Below are positions 11,617-24,262 of a DNA stretch of 64,000 nucleotides, piece after piece (the stretch's first letter is position 1; each line of letters begins with the position of its first letter). The stretch spans positions 83,162,012-83,226,011 of the forward strand of contig NC_087062.1 in the NCBI RefSeq assembly GCF_963678635.1. The letters run 5' to 3'. The stretch is from Symsagittifera roscoffensis (taxonomy: Eukaryota > Xenacoelomorpha > Acoela > Convolutidae). The notes under the pieces were generated by a model. That model was given only the letters and a program-made list of their open reading frames with translations. It did no database searches and had not been told where the DNA came from. A program made the translations under genes and the position numbers.

Positions 11617-12990
11617 CGGACCAAAAGCAACAACTGAGCTGACGCAGCAGTATCCAGTGAACAATGGCAAGAGGAGCTTCAGCTTAGAAAGCATTAACTG
11701 AAGTCCAAAATCAAGAAATGTTACCAAGTACCAGATGATATTCGCGATATCAATAACTTGACTTAGGTAAAATCTTTAAAAAAATTGATGATCATATGTT
11801 ATTTAGGAGGCACGACATCCGAACAGTTTGTGAACGTTCCACTTTTTAAATTTTTTTTACAAAAGCTCATATAGTTATTTTTTATCAACAAAAAAAGCTG
11901 TCTTAACTTAAATGAACAGAAAAAATGATCCGAGGGGGGTTAAATTTTGCAATGAGGCTTGAAAATAAATTAAAATGAATAAACATGTATCACCAGTAGC
12001 GGATTTAGGGGGGTGGGTGGGGGTGGGTTGACGCTTTTTTCTCTCCACTCAGGAATTCGACCCCCTGCCCACCCAAAGGGTCTCTTTTCCCCCTTTGTAC
12101 TATTTTGAGATATCTATATTTGGTGACAGAGGACCAGACCGTAAATTTTTTCTAAAAGAGCCTTGGGCGCCAGTCTATATTAAATTTGAGGTCGGAGCGC
12201 GCGCCGAAAAAACGCAATTTTTTTGTCTAAATTTTCCAAAAAGTGCCTAAAAACGCCTTTTGTGGCATTTTTACAAAAATTTGCTTGCGGGGCAGAAAAT
12301 TTGGTCAAATTAGGGTCTTTATAGTGATTTGGGAGAGCTCAGAAAATCAATTTGGTCGACCTAAAGAAAAAAAAGGTCGGCAAAAAAGGTCACGCCTGTG
12401 TATCACGATAAAGAAGGCAGTTATCAAATAATGAGGACATTCTCAGATTCCTCCTGGTGCACACACTGGATTTAAACTTATTAATTAGCTTGTTCTCACG
12501 ATTTGATCAATCAGCTCTTCGAATATTTCGAATTTACTTTCTAAAAATTACACAGAGGAAAAGCGACGTTTGAGATACAACGATAAGCATGGAGTGCGGT
12601 CTGTTTTTAGACAACCGCGTATTCATACTCATCAGTAAGCAGACAAATACCAGATTAACCAATCAGAATCGAGAAAGGAAAGCAAATTTACGAAACAAAT
12701 AATTATTAATTATTCATTTCTTCGTTGTCTCAATTCTGATTGGTTAATACAGTATTTGCCTGCTTAATGACGAGTCTGAATACGCGGTTGTCTAAATACT
12801 GCTATGTAACCGATAAATTTGCATAAAAAACAGCAGCCCAAAATTTATTATATTTAGATTTTTTCTTCAAAAAATTGATTTAAAAAACCTCTACAAATAC
12901 TTTGTACATTCAGCTCGTATGATTTTCAAAAACAGTAACGAGCAACAACTAAGCCAATAAAAAAGCTCGACCTCTTTAAGACGAAAACAA
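11617..12990 (+). repeat. Repeat family R4, copy 1
   Basis: Nearly identical to 17,636-18,984. A 630-base part of it appears inverted at 16,657-17,286, and a diverged part recurs at about 57,650-57,850. It contains a G-rich tract (about 12,008-12,030) and the 191-bp MITE at 12,606. Its right end runs into the 3' end of polymerase copy A; that 3' flank (from about 12,855) also accompanies copy B near 20,720. R4 may therefore be native flanking DNA of the polymerase element rather than an independent repeat. Confidence 0.8.
12606..12796. mobile_element. 191-bp MITE-like palindrome
   Basis: Terminal inverted repeats of about 70 bp begin TTTAGACAACCGCGTATTCA and end with the complement. Arms include ATTGG/CCAAT-containing sequence and enclose a short AT-rich centre near AATTATTAATTATT. 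There is no coding capacity. A second copy of the same length lies at 18,577-18,767. No clear target-site duplication was seen. Confidence 0.75.
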
Positions 12991-12995
12991 AGCAG

Positions 12996-15900
12996 CTACC
13001 ATGAAACAACTCGTTTGTTCAAACCTAGAACTCGTTTGTTCAAACCTTTACTGCTGAATTTGAACTTGTCTGACTTGTTATCATAGCAGCAATAGGTTTT
13101 GCTACACAAACATAGCAATTCTGTGCAACTAAACTCTTCTTTGAAAAGCCCCGACTCCCGCTTATTATATTTTCTATGGACACTGCAACACGTTCGAGGG
13201 AAGAAATTAGATTTTGCATCTGCTTTGAAAGAGTCTCTGTAGTCATTTTCTCTCATTTTTTCTCAAAGGTCTCTTTTTTCTGGTTGGATACAGTCGTATA
13301 AGTTTTCTTCAGCAAGTGCCAAATAAATTGAGTCTGTATCCATCTCCAGCTCTTCAAATTCGTTTACATCACAGAACTTGTCAAAGAAATTATGGTAGAG
13401 TTCCAACATTCTCAGTTTCGCGTACTGCAGTATGAAAAACCCAACGATGATGGGTTCTCTGTGTTTAATGGTTGATTTCAACAACTTCACCTCATACAAG
13501 TCATTTTCAACTCTATTTAGTCTTTTGAACAATGGCTCATTGATTGCTTTATGCGTTTTTTCATCGTTCGGATACTTCGTAATTGTATGCCTGGATCTAT
13601 CGGTGATCTGATATCCATACGAGGAATTGCCTAAAAGCTTCGTAGTTTCTGCTACAACTCCTGACAAAGGGTTTTCATCTTCTTCTCTTCTCGCATCAAT
13701 CACTGATTGAACAAAATTAAGGAAATGAGAGAATATTGAACAAAACGGTAAATTTTGGTGCACTGCAAGCCAAGTTCCAAAAAAAATTCGAACAGAGGAG
13801 TTATAACTGTTCCATTTTCTAGCTTGAAACTAGCTATAAGCATTCTCTGAGGATGTTTTAACATTTCATTCTCGATTGCATAATTCTTCATGTAGTCTCC
13901 AATATCGTTTTTTCCAACCTCAGTATTTTTGAAAATTGGAGGAAAGTTGGCAAATTTTTTGATTTTATCTCATCTGGAACAACTAAATCGCACTGAACAT
14001 ATCCAAAAAGAGATCCATCTTTTATTTTTGCTAAAATAGAGCCTGTAGAAAGTGGTCTTTTGTAGAGAAAGTCGGTTCTGACGTGTTTTTTGATCTTGTC
14101 ATCGGTTTTGAAACTTTCCCACCACTCACACTCCCACGTTTCTTCAACTTTGTATCCTTTCTCTTTAATGTATTCTCGTCGCATATCATCCATCTCTCTC
14201 TTCCTATTATCTCGATCATTATCTTGATCTGTTAACGAGGGACGAGCTTCTTGAATGGAACAGAAGTGGTAGTAGCATCACCTTGCTTCGAATACTGTTT
14301 TACAGTGATCGCAGTAACCATCATAATTATAACATTCGATTTTTTTCTGTTTTCCAGATGTAAAAAAGCTCTCAATTTTTCAATCTGGTCTTGTTTCCCG
14401 ATAGTAAGACATGACCATATTCTTAAAGTTGCGAGTTCGATTACGTCTAGTCTTGAGTTTCTGCATATCAGTGTCAAACTCTCATCTCGTGTACAGTCCT
14501 GTTTTCAAATCTTGACACATTGAGAAAGGGTAAAGCTGGCTTGCATCAATTCCAACGATCGATTTACAAACATTTGATGAGTTTCTGATGAATGTTTCAT
14601 CAACTACAGCTTTTCGAGTGAAAACAATGGAAGGTCCACCAGTCATGTCTTCTATAGTTTTTTCATACAAATCTTAATCACTTTCGCAAAATGGATAAAA
14701 CTTGTAATTTGTGTAGACATATGCTTGCTAGATTTGGAAGTGTGCATCCAAGTTTCAACATATCTATCCCCATGTTATGATAAAACTGAATCAATTTTAG
14801 CTTTGCCTCCAGGGTTGGAACTGCATCCTTGTTGTTGTACTACTTCAAAAAGCCTTTGAACACTGTCATTTCCGTTTTTATTCCAAGTCTGTAAGTAATT
14901 GTAATTATCCAATCCAAATGGAGTAGCAGTCTTTATTTGAAGCTTTTCAAGTGCCTGTTGTTCGTCAAGCCCACTCTTTCTCAGGTTCACATAATCAAGG
15001 AAGTCTTTGTCTAGAGGATTGTTGTTCTAAGTTTACTGAAAAAAGTTTCATACGGCGGCAATTCGGGAAAATCAAGTTTGTCTGGGTTATCAAACCACTC
15101 ATAGGGAAACAATCCTTCCGTTTCGCTAATTTTATAGGCTTTGAGAAAGGAGTCCAGAGTAGTTGCTCCTCCCAGAAACTTCATTATGTCGAGAAATTGT
15201 ACATCTCCAAATTTGAAACTTGAAAGATAGAAAGTCATTTGCTTTTTTGATGACGGATGTTTCTTGTTTTTTATCGCGAATCAAATAAGGGATTAGGTAG
15301 GACTTGATCAAATTCAAACTGTATCTACCACTATTAAATCCAAAAACAGGTAAAGTTTTTACATATCTCTCCAGATGCTGTTTCAAATCGATGAGCTGAT
15401 TTTTCTGAATTTGTAAGAATTGTGTTGACATATCTGCTTCTTCCGAATCTTCAATGCATTCGTCTTCGTACTCAAATTTGTTATTCGATTAGTTTTTATC
15501 ACGTTCGTTTAGCTGATCAAAGATATTTTTCATTCTTTCATTGATAGCTACTTCAATATCTTGATTTTTGCTCACCTCCAGCTTAATTTTTTCTCTAGCC
15601 AACAGTTCGAGGTTGCTTACAAAATCAATTATGAAGTTCTGTGGATCCTTGTTGTACAAAAAGATGGGTTCATCAATCAGATTCGATGATATAGAGACTG
15701 AAAATGGAACATGTTTACCAACCCAGGTTGTAGTTTGTGTTTCGTTTAAATCCTCTGTAGGAACACAAATAGACTCAAAATCGAAAACTGCTAGATTATT
15801 AAAAAATCTGTTAAGTTCAGAAACTGGAACATTGAATCCTTGTAGTTTTTCAAACAAGGTTTCGCGGAGCTCATACACGTTCTTTGGTTAATATTTCTCA

Positions 15901-16656
15901 CTCGGTCCTTGCATCTCAGGAGATGCTGATTGAAGTGGTCTGATTTGTAGAAAAAGGTGTCACAGCTAGGGCATCGAAAGCACTTGAAGAAAATATGTAA
16001 ATCATTTGTATGAATGATTTGATTGTTAAATCTCAGTAGCTTAACAGTTTTATCAAATCTTCCGATACTTCGTCGAGCTGGTTCTCCTACATATTCTCTT
16101 TCTTGGATATCGAAATTGTATATAAAGATGTTTCTTTGCACAATTTCCTCGACAACAGGTAAGTCTTCTACAGGAACATAACCAGATTTTGATATAAACT
16201 CTATAAAGTATCTGGATGTGTGAGAGTCGAGATCCTTGTGTCCGTTCATGTACATTGCCAATGCGCGGAAAAGACACAAATGATCTTTGTAAGGTTCCTT
16301 GTCTTTGTTAGATAAAACACAGTTCACTTGGGTATCTCGTAGTAAAGCTTCAGGCATGACAGAGTCCGGACATCCCATTGGGATGGTTTCCAGCAAAGCA
16401 GCGAAAATTGTCACATTTGTGATCAACTTGAATCGCCACTTTGTGTTTTGTCGCTCATGGGTACATTGTTCCACAATAGCAAATTTTTCTACTTTTCCTT
16501 AGATTGATATCAAGTCTGCTTTAGTACAGAGCAAATGGGTTTTTTCAAATAAAGTATTGTTTTCATGGGCGTAGAAATATCGATATTCACCAGTCTCAAA
16601 ATTTCGAAGAACAAAACCGAAAGCAATGTTGATTTCAGCGGTAGAATCGAGCTTTT
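12996..16656 (-). pseudogene. Polinton/adintovirus-type DNA polymerase B, copy A (broken)
   Basis: Minus-strand remnant of a protein-primed family-B DNA polymerase that would replicate a linear virus-like element. Motifs in order are: a CPSC...H...C zinc-binding segment near 15,960; exonuclease I FDFES near 15,785; exonuclease II NSGRYSLNL near 15,335; polymerase A IDASQLYPFSMCQD near 14,547; polymerase B KLLGNSSYG near 13,640; polymerase C MDTDS near 13,340; and a cysteine-rich C-terminal block FFPRTCC...CSKTYCC near 13,208. The frame is broken many times: frameshifts near 15,890, 15,480, 15,130, 14,750, 14,480, 14,220 and 13,890-13,700, and stops near 16,500 and at 13,263. The N-terminal zinc fingers are lost where it joins inverted R4 at 16,657. 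Its ORFs are almost identical to those of copy B. It is dead as a gene, but family assignment is secure from motif order. Confidence 0.9.
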
Positions 16657-17286
16657 GAAGGCGTTTTTAGGCACTTTTTGGAAAGTTTAGACAAAAAAAT
16701 TGCGTTTTTTCGGCGCGCTCTCTGCCCTCAAATTTAATATAGACTGGCGCCAAAGGCTCTTTTAGAAAAAATTTACGGTCTGGTCCTCTGTCACCAAATA
16801 TAGATATTTCAAAATAGTACAAGGGGGGAGAGGTGACCCTTTGGGTCGAATTCCTGAGTGGAGAGAAAAAAGCGTCAACCCACCCCCACCCACCCCCCTA
16901 AATCCGCTACTGGTGATACATGTTAGTTCATTTTAATTTATTTTCAAGCCTCATTGCAAAATTTAACCCCCCTCTGATCAATTTTTTTGTTCATTTAAGG
17001 AAAGACATTTTTTTTTGTTGATAAAGAATAACTATATGAGCTTTTGTAAAAAAAATTTTAAAAAGTGGAACGCTCACAAACTGTTGGGATGTCGTGCCTC
17101 CTAATTAACATATGATCATCAATTTTTTTAAAGATTTTACCTATGTCAAGTTATTGATATCGCGAATATCATTTGGTACTTGGTAACACTTCTTGATTTT
17201 GGACTTCAGTTATTTGCTTTCTAAGCTGAAGCTCCTCTTGCCATTGTTCACTGGATACTGCTGCGTCAGCTCAGTTGTTGCTTTTG
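16657..17286 (-). repeat. Inverted partial R4 copy
   Basis: Reverse complement of about 11,617-12,262 with few differences. It begins at the truncated 5' end of polymerase copy A (junction GAATCGAGCTTTT|GAAGGCG) and ends at the minisatellite. Together with R4 copy 1 it flanks polymerase copy A in inverted orientation. Confidence 0.85.
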
Positions 17287-17635
17287 GTCCGAATACTATA
17301 ACTTTCCGAATAATAACTTTCCGAAAACTATAACTTTCCGGGGGCTATTCTCATGCGCGAAGGACCGAATGGGCGAAAAACTCGTCTGCGAAGGACCGAA
17401 AACAAAATTTGCCGGATGTCAATTTTTAAAAAGAATCAATTGCCATTCAAAAAAAGGAAGTAAGTGAAGCAATTTTTTGTTTCTTTGACAACGAAACCCT
17501 TGAAACATAAAGTTTGTTCTATTTCGGTGGCGGTCAGTGACATTTTGAAAATTTTCCATAGTTCTGCCGTTTTTATATTCGACCATTATCAATATTCAGT
17601 CCCTGGAAAAGTTTACTTTCTTTCCAAATTTTCCT
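17287..17635 (+). mobile_element. Minisatellite plus one arm of the palindromic foldback element
   Basis: Bases 17,287-17,335 hold three TTTCCGAATA-type units. Bases 17,336-17,632 match the left arm of the element at 10,206 up to CTTTCCAAATTTT. The second arm is missing and the sequence then joins R4 copy 2. The ORF at 17,464-17,658 is the arm read through and is unlikely to be coding. Confidence 0.8.
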
Positions 17636-18984
17636 TGGCAAGAGGAGCTCCAGCTTAGAAAGCATTAATTGAAGTCCAAATTCAAGAAATGTTACCAAGT
17701 ACCAAATGATATTCGCGATATCAATAACTTGACTTAGGTAAAATCTTTAAAAAAATTGATGATCATATGTTATTTAGGAGGCACGACATCCGAACAGTTT
17801 GTGAACGTTCCACTTTTTAAATTTTTTTTACAAAAGCTCATATAGTTATTTTTTATCAACAAAAAAAGCTGTCTTAACTTAAATGAACAGAAAAAATGAT
17901 CCGAGGGGGGTTAAATTTTGCAATGAGGCTTGAAAATAAATTAAAATGAATAAACATGTATCACCAGTAGCGGATTTAGGGGGGTGGGTGGGGGTGGGTT
18001 GACGCTTTTTTCTCTCCACTCAGGAATTCGACCCCCTGCCCACCCAAAGGGTCTCTTTTCCCCCTTTGTACTATTTTGAGATATCTATATTTGGTGACAG
18101 AGGACCAGACCGTAAATTTTTTCTAAAAGAGCCTTGGGCGCCAGTCTATATTAAATTTGAGGTCGGAGCGCGCGCCGAAAAAACGCAATTTTTTTGTCTA
18201 AATTTTCCAAAAAGTGCCTAAAAACGCCTTTTGTGGCATTTTTACAAAAATTTGCTTGCGGGGCAGAAAATTTGGTCAAATTAGGGTCTTTATAGTGATT
18301 TGGGAGAGCTCAGAAAATCAATTTGGTCGACCTAAAGAAAAAAAAGGTCGGCAAAAAAGGTCACGCCTGTGTATCACGATAAAGAAGGCAGTTATCAAAT
18401 AATGAGGACATTCTCAGATTCCTCCTGGTGCACACACTGGATTTAAACTTATTAATTAGCTTGTTCTCACGATTTGATCAATCAGCTCTTCGAATATTTC
18501 GAATTTACTTTCTAAAAATTACACAGAGGAAAAGCGACGTTTGAGATACAACGATAAGCATGGAGTGCGGTCTGTTTTTAGACAACCGCGTATTCATACT
18601 CATCAGTAAGCAGACAAATACCAGATTAACCCATCAGAATCGAGAAAGGAAAGCAAATTTACGAAACAAATAATTAATAATTATTCATTTCTTCGTTGTC
18701 TCAATTCTGATTGGTTAATACAGTATTTGCCTGCTTACTGACGAGTCTGAATACGCGGTTGTCTAAATACTGCTATGTAACCGATAAATTTGCTTTAGAA
18801 AAAAAACAGCAGCCCAAATTTTGTTAAATTTAGATTTTTTCTTCAAAAAATTGATTTAAAAAACCTCTTCAAATACTTTATACATTCAGCTCGTATGATT
18901 TTCATAAAAAGTAACGAGCAACAACTAAGCCAAAAAAAAAGCTGGACCTCTTTAAGACAAAAACAAAGCAGCTACCATGAAACA
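17636..18984 (+). repeat. Repeat family R4, copy 2
   Basis: Colinear with 11,650-13,000 and nearly identical, including the 62-codon ORF at 18,214-18,402, which is unchanged from 12,243-12,431. It stops at GCTACCATGAAACA, exactly where polymerase sequence begins in copies A and B, so the polymerase part is absent here. The identity suggests a duplication later than the polymerase decay. Confidence 0.85.
18577..18767. mobile_element. Second copy of the 191-bp MITE-like palindrome
   Basis: Same length and terminal inverted repeats as 12,606-12,796. It was carried along with R4 copy 2 rather than inserted independently, because the flanks are the same in both. Confidence 0.75.
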
Positions 18985-20719
18985 AAAAAACTTGATTTTC
19001 ATTTTTGTTAACTATACATCCCTCCTAAAATACGCAAAAGCATTAAAAAAAAACTCTTTTGTACTTTCAATCGTTAAATGAAAAAAAAAAACAATTAATC
19101 AAAGAAAGTTCGATTGCGATGAAAACAGAAAATATCAGGACGAAAACCTTTGTTTTCGGATTTCGGTTTCAAATACCTACTAGATAACTCAAAATGATTC
19201 AAGAAACAGAAAATGCGCGGACGAAAGTTAGAACAAAAATCAAAAACAAACTAAAAATTATTAAAGCCTATTAGGAACCGAATTTTATTTGCAAGCACTT
19301 TCATTGGACTTTTCCAGAAAATGAGCATGTCAGCATGCAAGTAAAAGAAACTGCACGTATCTATTATAGATTTGTAAAAAATTCTTTTACAGAAAAAAGT
19401 CAAACTCTTGATTACAGATACACTTGCTCTCGCTAGCAAAATAAAATCATTTCAAGGAAAAAAAAATGAAAAAAAAACTTAAGAAACATGGTAAACACTT
19501 CAATACTGCTCCTCAATAATAATAAAAATAATAATCATAATAATCATAATAGTAGTAGAGGTTGAGGCTAAAGTGGTGGGGGTGGGGAGCATGACTGACT
19601 TCATGTATTAAGATACGTTATAGATTTCCGGTCAGCCATGCTATGTATTAAGATTGGGTATAGAGTCTACAATGTATTGAGATAGGGAAAACCGATAGTA
19701 GGGTTCCAGTGTGATGTTAAGATAATGGTAAGAAAAACGTAACTTTTTTAGTTTTTTGAGTGGAAATGTCTAGTTTTTCCGCAAAATTTTTGGCGCGCCT
19801 TATCTAATTGTTAAAAATCACAGGTTAATTACGTGTAGATTGGGGAATGAACTTCTTGTAACTTGTTTTTTGGTACATCGTAAGTCAATGATAGGAGTTT
19901 TTGGGTAAACTTCATAACACAAAAACATTTGTTATAATTCGATCTCAAAACAATTTATCAGATAATCTTATTTTTGAATCATCTACCCGAATCTTTTTTG
20001 AAACCTACTGAAACTTCGGTAAAAGCCAATGTGTTTTGAAAAAATTGCAAAATCATGGATTTTTGCACAATTTCCTTTCAAAACTTTGAAATATGATACA
20101 ATTTACCCTAATGTGAGCTCAGAAAGAGATTATATAAGGTTCTGAATATCAATGGGAAAGCTCATAATGGCTTTAAACCTACTGAAACTTCGGAAAAAGT
20201 CAAGGTTTTTGGAAAAGAATGCAAAAATTTCAAGTATTTGGAAAACTTTGAAATATTTTTTTAAAAACTTCAAAACACGATAAGATTAGGTATAATTCGA
20301 TCTAATTTCTTTGATAATCTACTTTCTATCTACTTGAAGCAAAACTGAAACCTACTGAAACTTCAAAAAAAAGTCAAATTTTAAAATTAAATTACAAAGA
20401 AAGTTTATAAATCACTGCATCGTATTTGAATTTCACCGCAACTATATAATAATACACCAACAAAATACTACTTCGTACAATAGTTTATTACATTGCATCA
20501 TTTGTTAAAAATTCATTACATTGCATGAGTTCTTATAAGTTTAATGGTTTTGCATGAATTCCATCATCTTGAACGTGTCTTTTTGAATAAAAATAGCTTA
20601 GTCCTTTCTTTGTCCGTTCATGTGGCTACCATATGATTTGTAGTTCTGAATCCTCTATTAGTAGATGTGAGATCAACTGCTTCATCAAGCACTCTCCTGT
20701 ACTTTGCCAAGGGTCCATC
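18985..20719. other. Gene-free stretch with microsatellite and diverged tandem units
   Basis: AT-rich DNA. A trinucleotide-type microsatellite (AATAATAAAAATAATAATC...) lies at about 19,517-19,560. Three diverged tandem units at about 174-bp spacing carry the phrase GAAACCTACTGAAACTTC at 19,998, 20,172 and 20,348. No supported gene; the 62-codon minus ORF at 19,251-19,439 has no recognisable content. Confidence 0.6.
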
Positions 20720-23700
20720 TCTTCAAAAAATTGATTTAAAAAACCTCTACAAATACTTTATACATTCAGCTCGTATGATTTTCAAAAACAGTAACGAGCA
20801 AGAACTAAGCCAATAAAAAAGCTCGACCTCTTTAAGACGAAAACAAAGCAGCTACCATGAAACAACTCGTTTGTTCAAACCTAGAACTAGTTTGTTCAAA
20901 CCTTTACTGCTGAATTTGAACTTGTCTGACTTGTTATCATAGCAGCAATAGGTTTTGCTACACAAACATAGCAATTCTGTGCAACTAAACTCTTCTTTGA
21001 AAAGCCCCGACTCCCGCTTATTATATTTTCTATGGACACTGCAACACGTTCGAGGGAAGAAATTAAATTTTGCATCTGCTTTGAAAGAGTTTCTGTAGTC
21101 ATTTTCTCTCATTTTTTCTCAAATGTCTCTTTTTTCTGGTTGGATACAGTCGTATAAGTTTTCTTCAGCAAGTGCCAAATAAATTGAGTCTGTATCCATC
21201 TCCAGCTCTTCAAATTCATTTACATCACAGAACTTGTCAAAGAAATTATAGTAGAGTTCCAACATTCTCAGTTTCGCGTACTGCAGTATGAAAAATCCAA
21301 CGATGATGGGTTCTCTGTGTTTAATGGTTGATTTCATCAACTTCACCTCATACAAGTCATTTTCAACTCTATTTAGACTTTTGAACAATGGCTCATTGAT
21401 TGCTTTATGAGTTTTTTCATCGTTCGGATACTTCGTAATTGTATGCCTGGATCTATCGGTGATCTGATATCCATACGAGGAATTGCCTAAAAGCTTCGTA
21501 GTTTCTGCTACAACTCCTGACAAAGGGTTTTCATCTCCTTCTCTTCTCGCATTAATCACTGATTGAACAAAATTAAGGAAATGAGAGAATATTGAACAAA
21601 ACGGTAAATTTTGGTGCACTGCAAGCCAAGTTCCAAAAAAAATTTGAACAGAGGAGTTATAACTGTTCCATTTTCTAGCTTGAAACTAGCTATCAGCATT
21701 CTCTGAGGATGTTTTAACATTTCATTCTGGGTTGCATAATTCTCTATGTAGTCTCCAATATCGTTTTTTCCAACCTCAGTATTTTTGAAAATTGGAGGAA
21801 AGTTAACAAATTTTGATTTTAGCTCATCTGGAACAACTAAATCGCACTGAACATATCCAAAAAGAGATCCATCTTTTATCTTTGCTAGAAGGGAGCCTGT
21901 CGAAAGTGCTCTTTTGTAGGGAAAGTCGGTTCTGACGTGTTTTTTGATCTTGTCATCGGTTTTGAAACTTTCCCACCACTCACACTCCCACATTTCTTCA
22001 ATTTTGTATCCTTTCTCTTTAATGTATTCTCGTCGCATATCATCCATCTCTCTCTTCCTATTACCTCGTTCAATATTTTGATCTGTTAACGAGGGACGAG
22101 CTTCTAGAATGGAACAGAAGTGGTAGTAGCATCACCTTGCTTCGAATACTGTTTTACAATGATCGCAGTAACCATCATAATTAAAACATTCGATTTTTTT
22201 CAGTTTTCCAGATGTAAAAAGCTCTCATTTTTACATTCTGGTCTTGTTTCCCGACAGTAAGACATGACCATATTCTCAAAGTTGCGAGTTCAATTACGTC
22301 TAGTCTTGAGTTTCTGCATATCAGTGTCAAACTCTCATCTCGTGTACAGTCCTGTTGGCGAATCTTGACACATTGAGAAAGGGTAGAGCTGGCTTGCATC
22401 AATTCCAACGATCGACTTACAAACATTTGATGAGTTTCTGATGAATGTTTCATCAACTACAGCTTTTCGAGTGGAAACAATGGAAGGTCCACCAGTCATG
22501 TCTACTATAATTTTTTCATACAAATCTTACTCACTTTCGCAAAATGGATAAATCTTGTAATTTGTGTAGACATATGCTTGCTAGATTTGGAAGTGTGCAT
22601 CCAAGTTTCAACAAATCTATCCCCTTGTTATGATAAAGCTGAATCATTTTTAGCTTTGCCTCCAGGGTTGGAACTACATCCTTGTTGTTGTCTACTTCAA
22701 AAAGCCTTTGAACACTGTCATTCTGTTTTTATTCCAAGTCTGTAAGTAATTGTAATTATACAATCCAGATGGAGGAGCAGTCTTGATTTGAAGCTTTTCA
22801 AGTGCCTGTTGTTCGTCAAGCCCACTCTTTCTCAGGTTCTCATAATCAATGAAGTCTTTGTCTAGAGGATTGTTGTTCTAAGTTTACTGAAAAAAAAGTT
22901 TCATACGACGGCAATTCGGGAAAATCAAGTTTGTCTGGGTTATCAAACCACTCTTAGGGAAAGAATCCTTCCGTTTCGCTAATTTTATAGGCTTTGAGAA
23001 AGGAGTCCAGAGTAGTTGCTCCTCCCAAAAACTTCATTATGTCGAGAAATTGTACATCTCCAAATTTGAAACTTGAAAGATATAAAGTCATTTGCTTTTT
23101 TGATGACGGATGTTTCTTGTTCTTTATCGCAAATCAAATAGGGGATTAAGTAGGACTTGATCAAATTCAAATTGTGTCTACCACTATTAAGTCCAAAAAC
23201 AGGTAAAGTATTTACATATCTCTCCAGATGCTGTTTCAAATCGATGAGCTGATTTTTCTGAATTTGTAAGAATTGTGTTGACATATCTGCTTCTTCCGAA
23301 TCTTCAATGCATTCGTCTTCGTACTCAAATTTGTTATTCGAATAATTTTTATCACGTTCGTTTAGCTGATCAAAGATATTTTTTCATTCTTTCATTGATA
23401 GCTACTTCAATATCTTGATTTTTTGTCATCTCCAGCATAATTTTTTCAGCCAACAGTTCGAGAATGCTTACAAAATCAATTATCAAGTTCTGTGGTTCCT
23501 TGTTGTACAAAAAGATGGGTTCATCGATCAGATTCGATGATATAGAGACTGAAAATGGAACATGTTTACCAACCCAGGTTGTAGTTTTTGTTTCTTTTAA
23601 TTCCTCTGTAGGAACACAAATCGACTCAAAATCGAAAATTGCTAGATTATTAAAAAATCTGTTAAGTTCAGAAACTGGAACATTGAATCCTTGTAGTTTT

Positions 23701-24180
23701 TCAAACAAGGTTTCGCGGAGCTCATACACGTTCTTTGGGTAAAAATTTCTCACTCGGTCCTTGCATCTCAGGAGATGCTGATTGAAGTGGTCTGATTTCT
23801 AGAAAAAGGTGTCACAGCTAGGGCATCGAAAGCACTTGAAGAAAATATGTATATCATTTGTATGAATGATTTGATTGATAAATCTCAGTAGCTTAACAGT
23901 TTTATCAAATTTTCCGATACTTCGTCGAGCTAGTTCTCCTACATATTCTCCTTCTTGGATATCGAAATCGTATATAAAGATGTTTCTTTGCACAATTTCC
24001 TCGACAACAGTTAAGTCTTCTGCAGGAACATAAACAGATTTTGATATAAACTCTATAAAATATCTGGATGTGTGAGAGTCGAGATCCTTGTGTCCGTTCA
24101 TGTACATTGCCAATGCGCGGAAAAGACACAAATGATCTTTGTAAGGTTCCTTGAGACACAAATGATCTTTGTAAGGTTCC
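20720..24180 (-). pseudogene. Polinton/adintovirus-type DNA polymerase B, copy B (broken)
   Basis: A second minus-strand copy with its 3' flank, very close to copy A. The same motifs are present: exonuclease I FDFES near 23,640, exonuclease II in the ORF at 22,985-23,284, polymerase A IDASQLYPFS near 22,400, polymerase B KLLGNSSYG near 21,496, and polymerase C MDTDS near 21,196. The cysteine-rich C-terminal block follows at 20,852-21,112. It has many frameshifts, and a TGA at 21,119-21,121 at the same codon as the TGA in copy A. The N-terminal end stops at about 24,180 in a triplicated junction that fuses it to copy C. Since only a few residues differ from copy A in the palm region, these are recent duplicates of an already broken gene. 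Confidence 0.9.
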
Positions 24181-24262
24181 TTAAACACAGAGAACAATGA
24201 TGGGTTCAAAAGACACGAATGATCTTTGTAAGGTTCCTTAAACACAGAGAACAATGATGGGT
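24126..24262. repeat. Triplicated junction between polymerase copies B and C
   Basis: The phrase GACACAAATGATCTTTGTAAGG occurs three times in a row (about 24,126, 24,154 and 24,213). A second phrase, AAACACAGAGAACAATGATGG, occurs twice between them. The two phrases come from different parts of the polymerase gene: an N-terminal segment and the segment after polymerase motif B. The structure looks like a template-switch or slippage scar at the fusion point. Confidence 0.85.

Noticed and set aside
10688-17658. 60-65-codon ORFs within the palindrome arms
   Set aside because: The arm is present in both orientations with no consistent frame or start.
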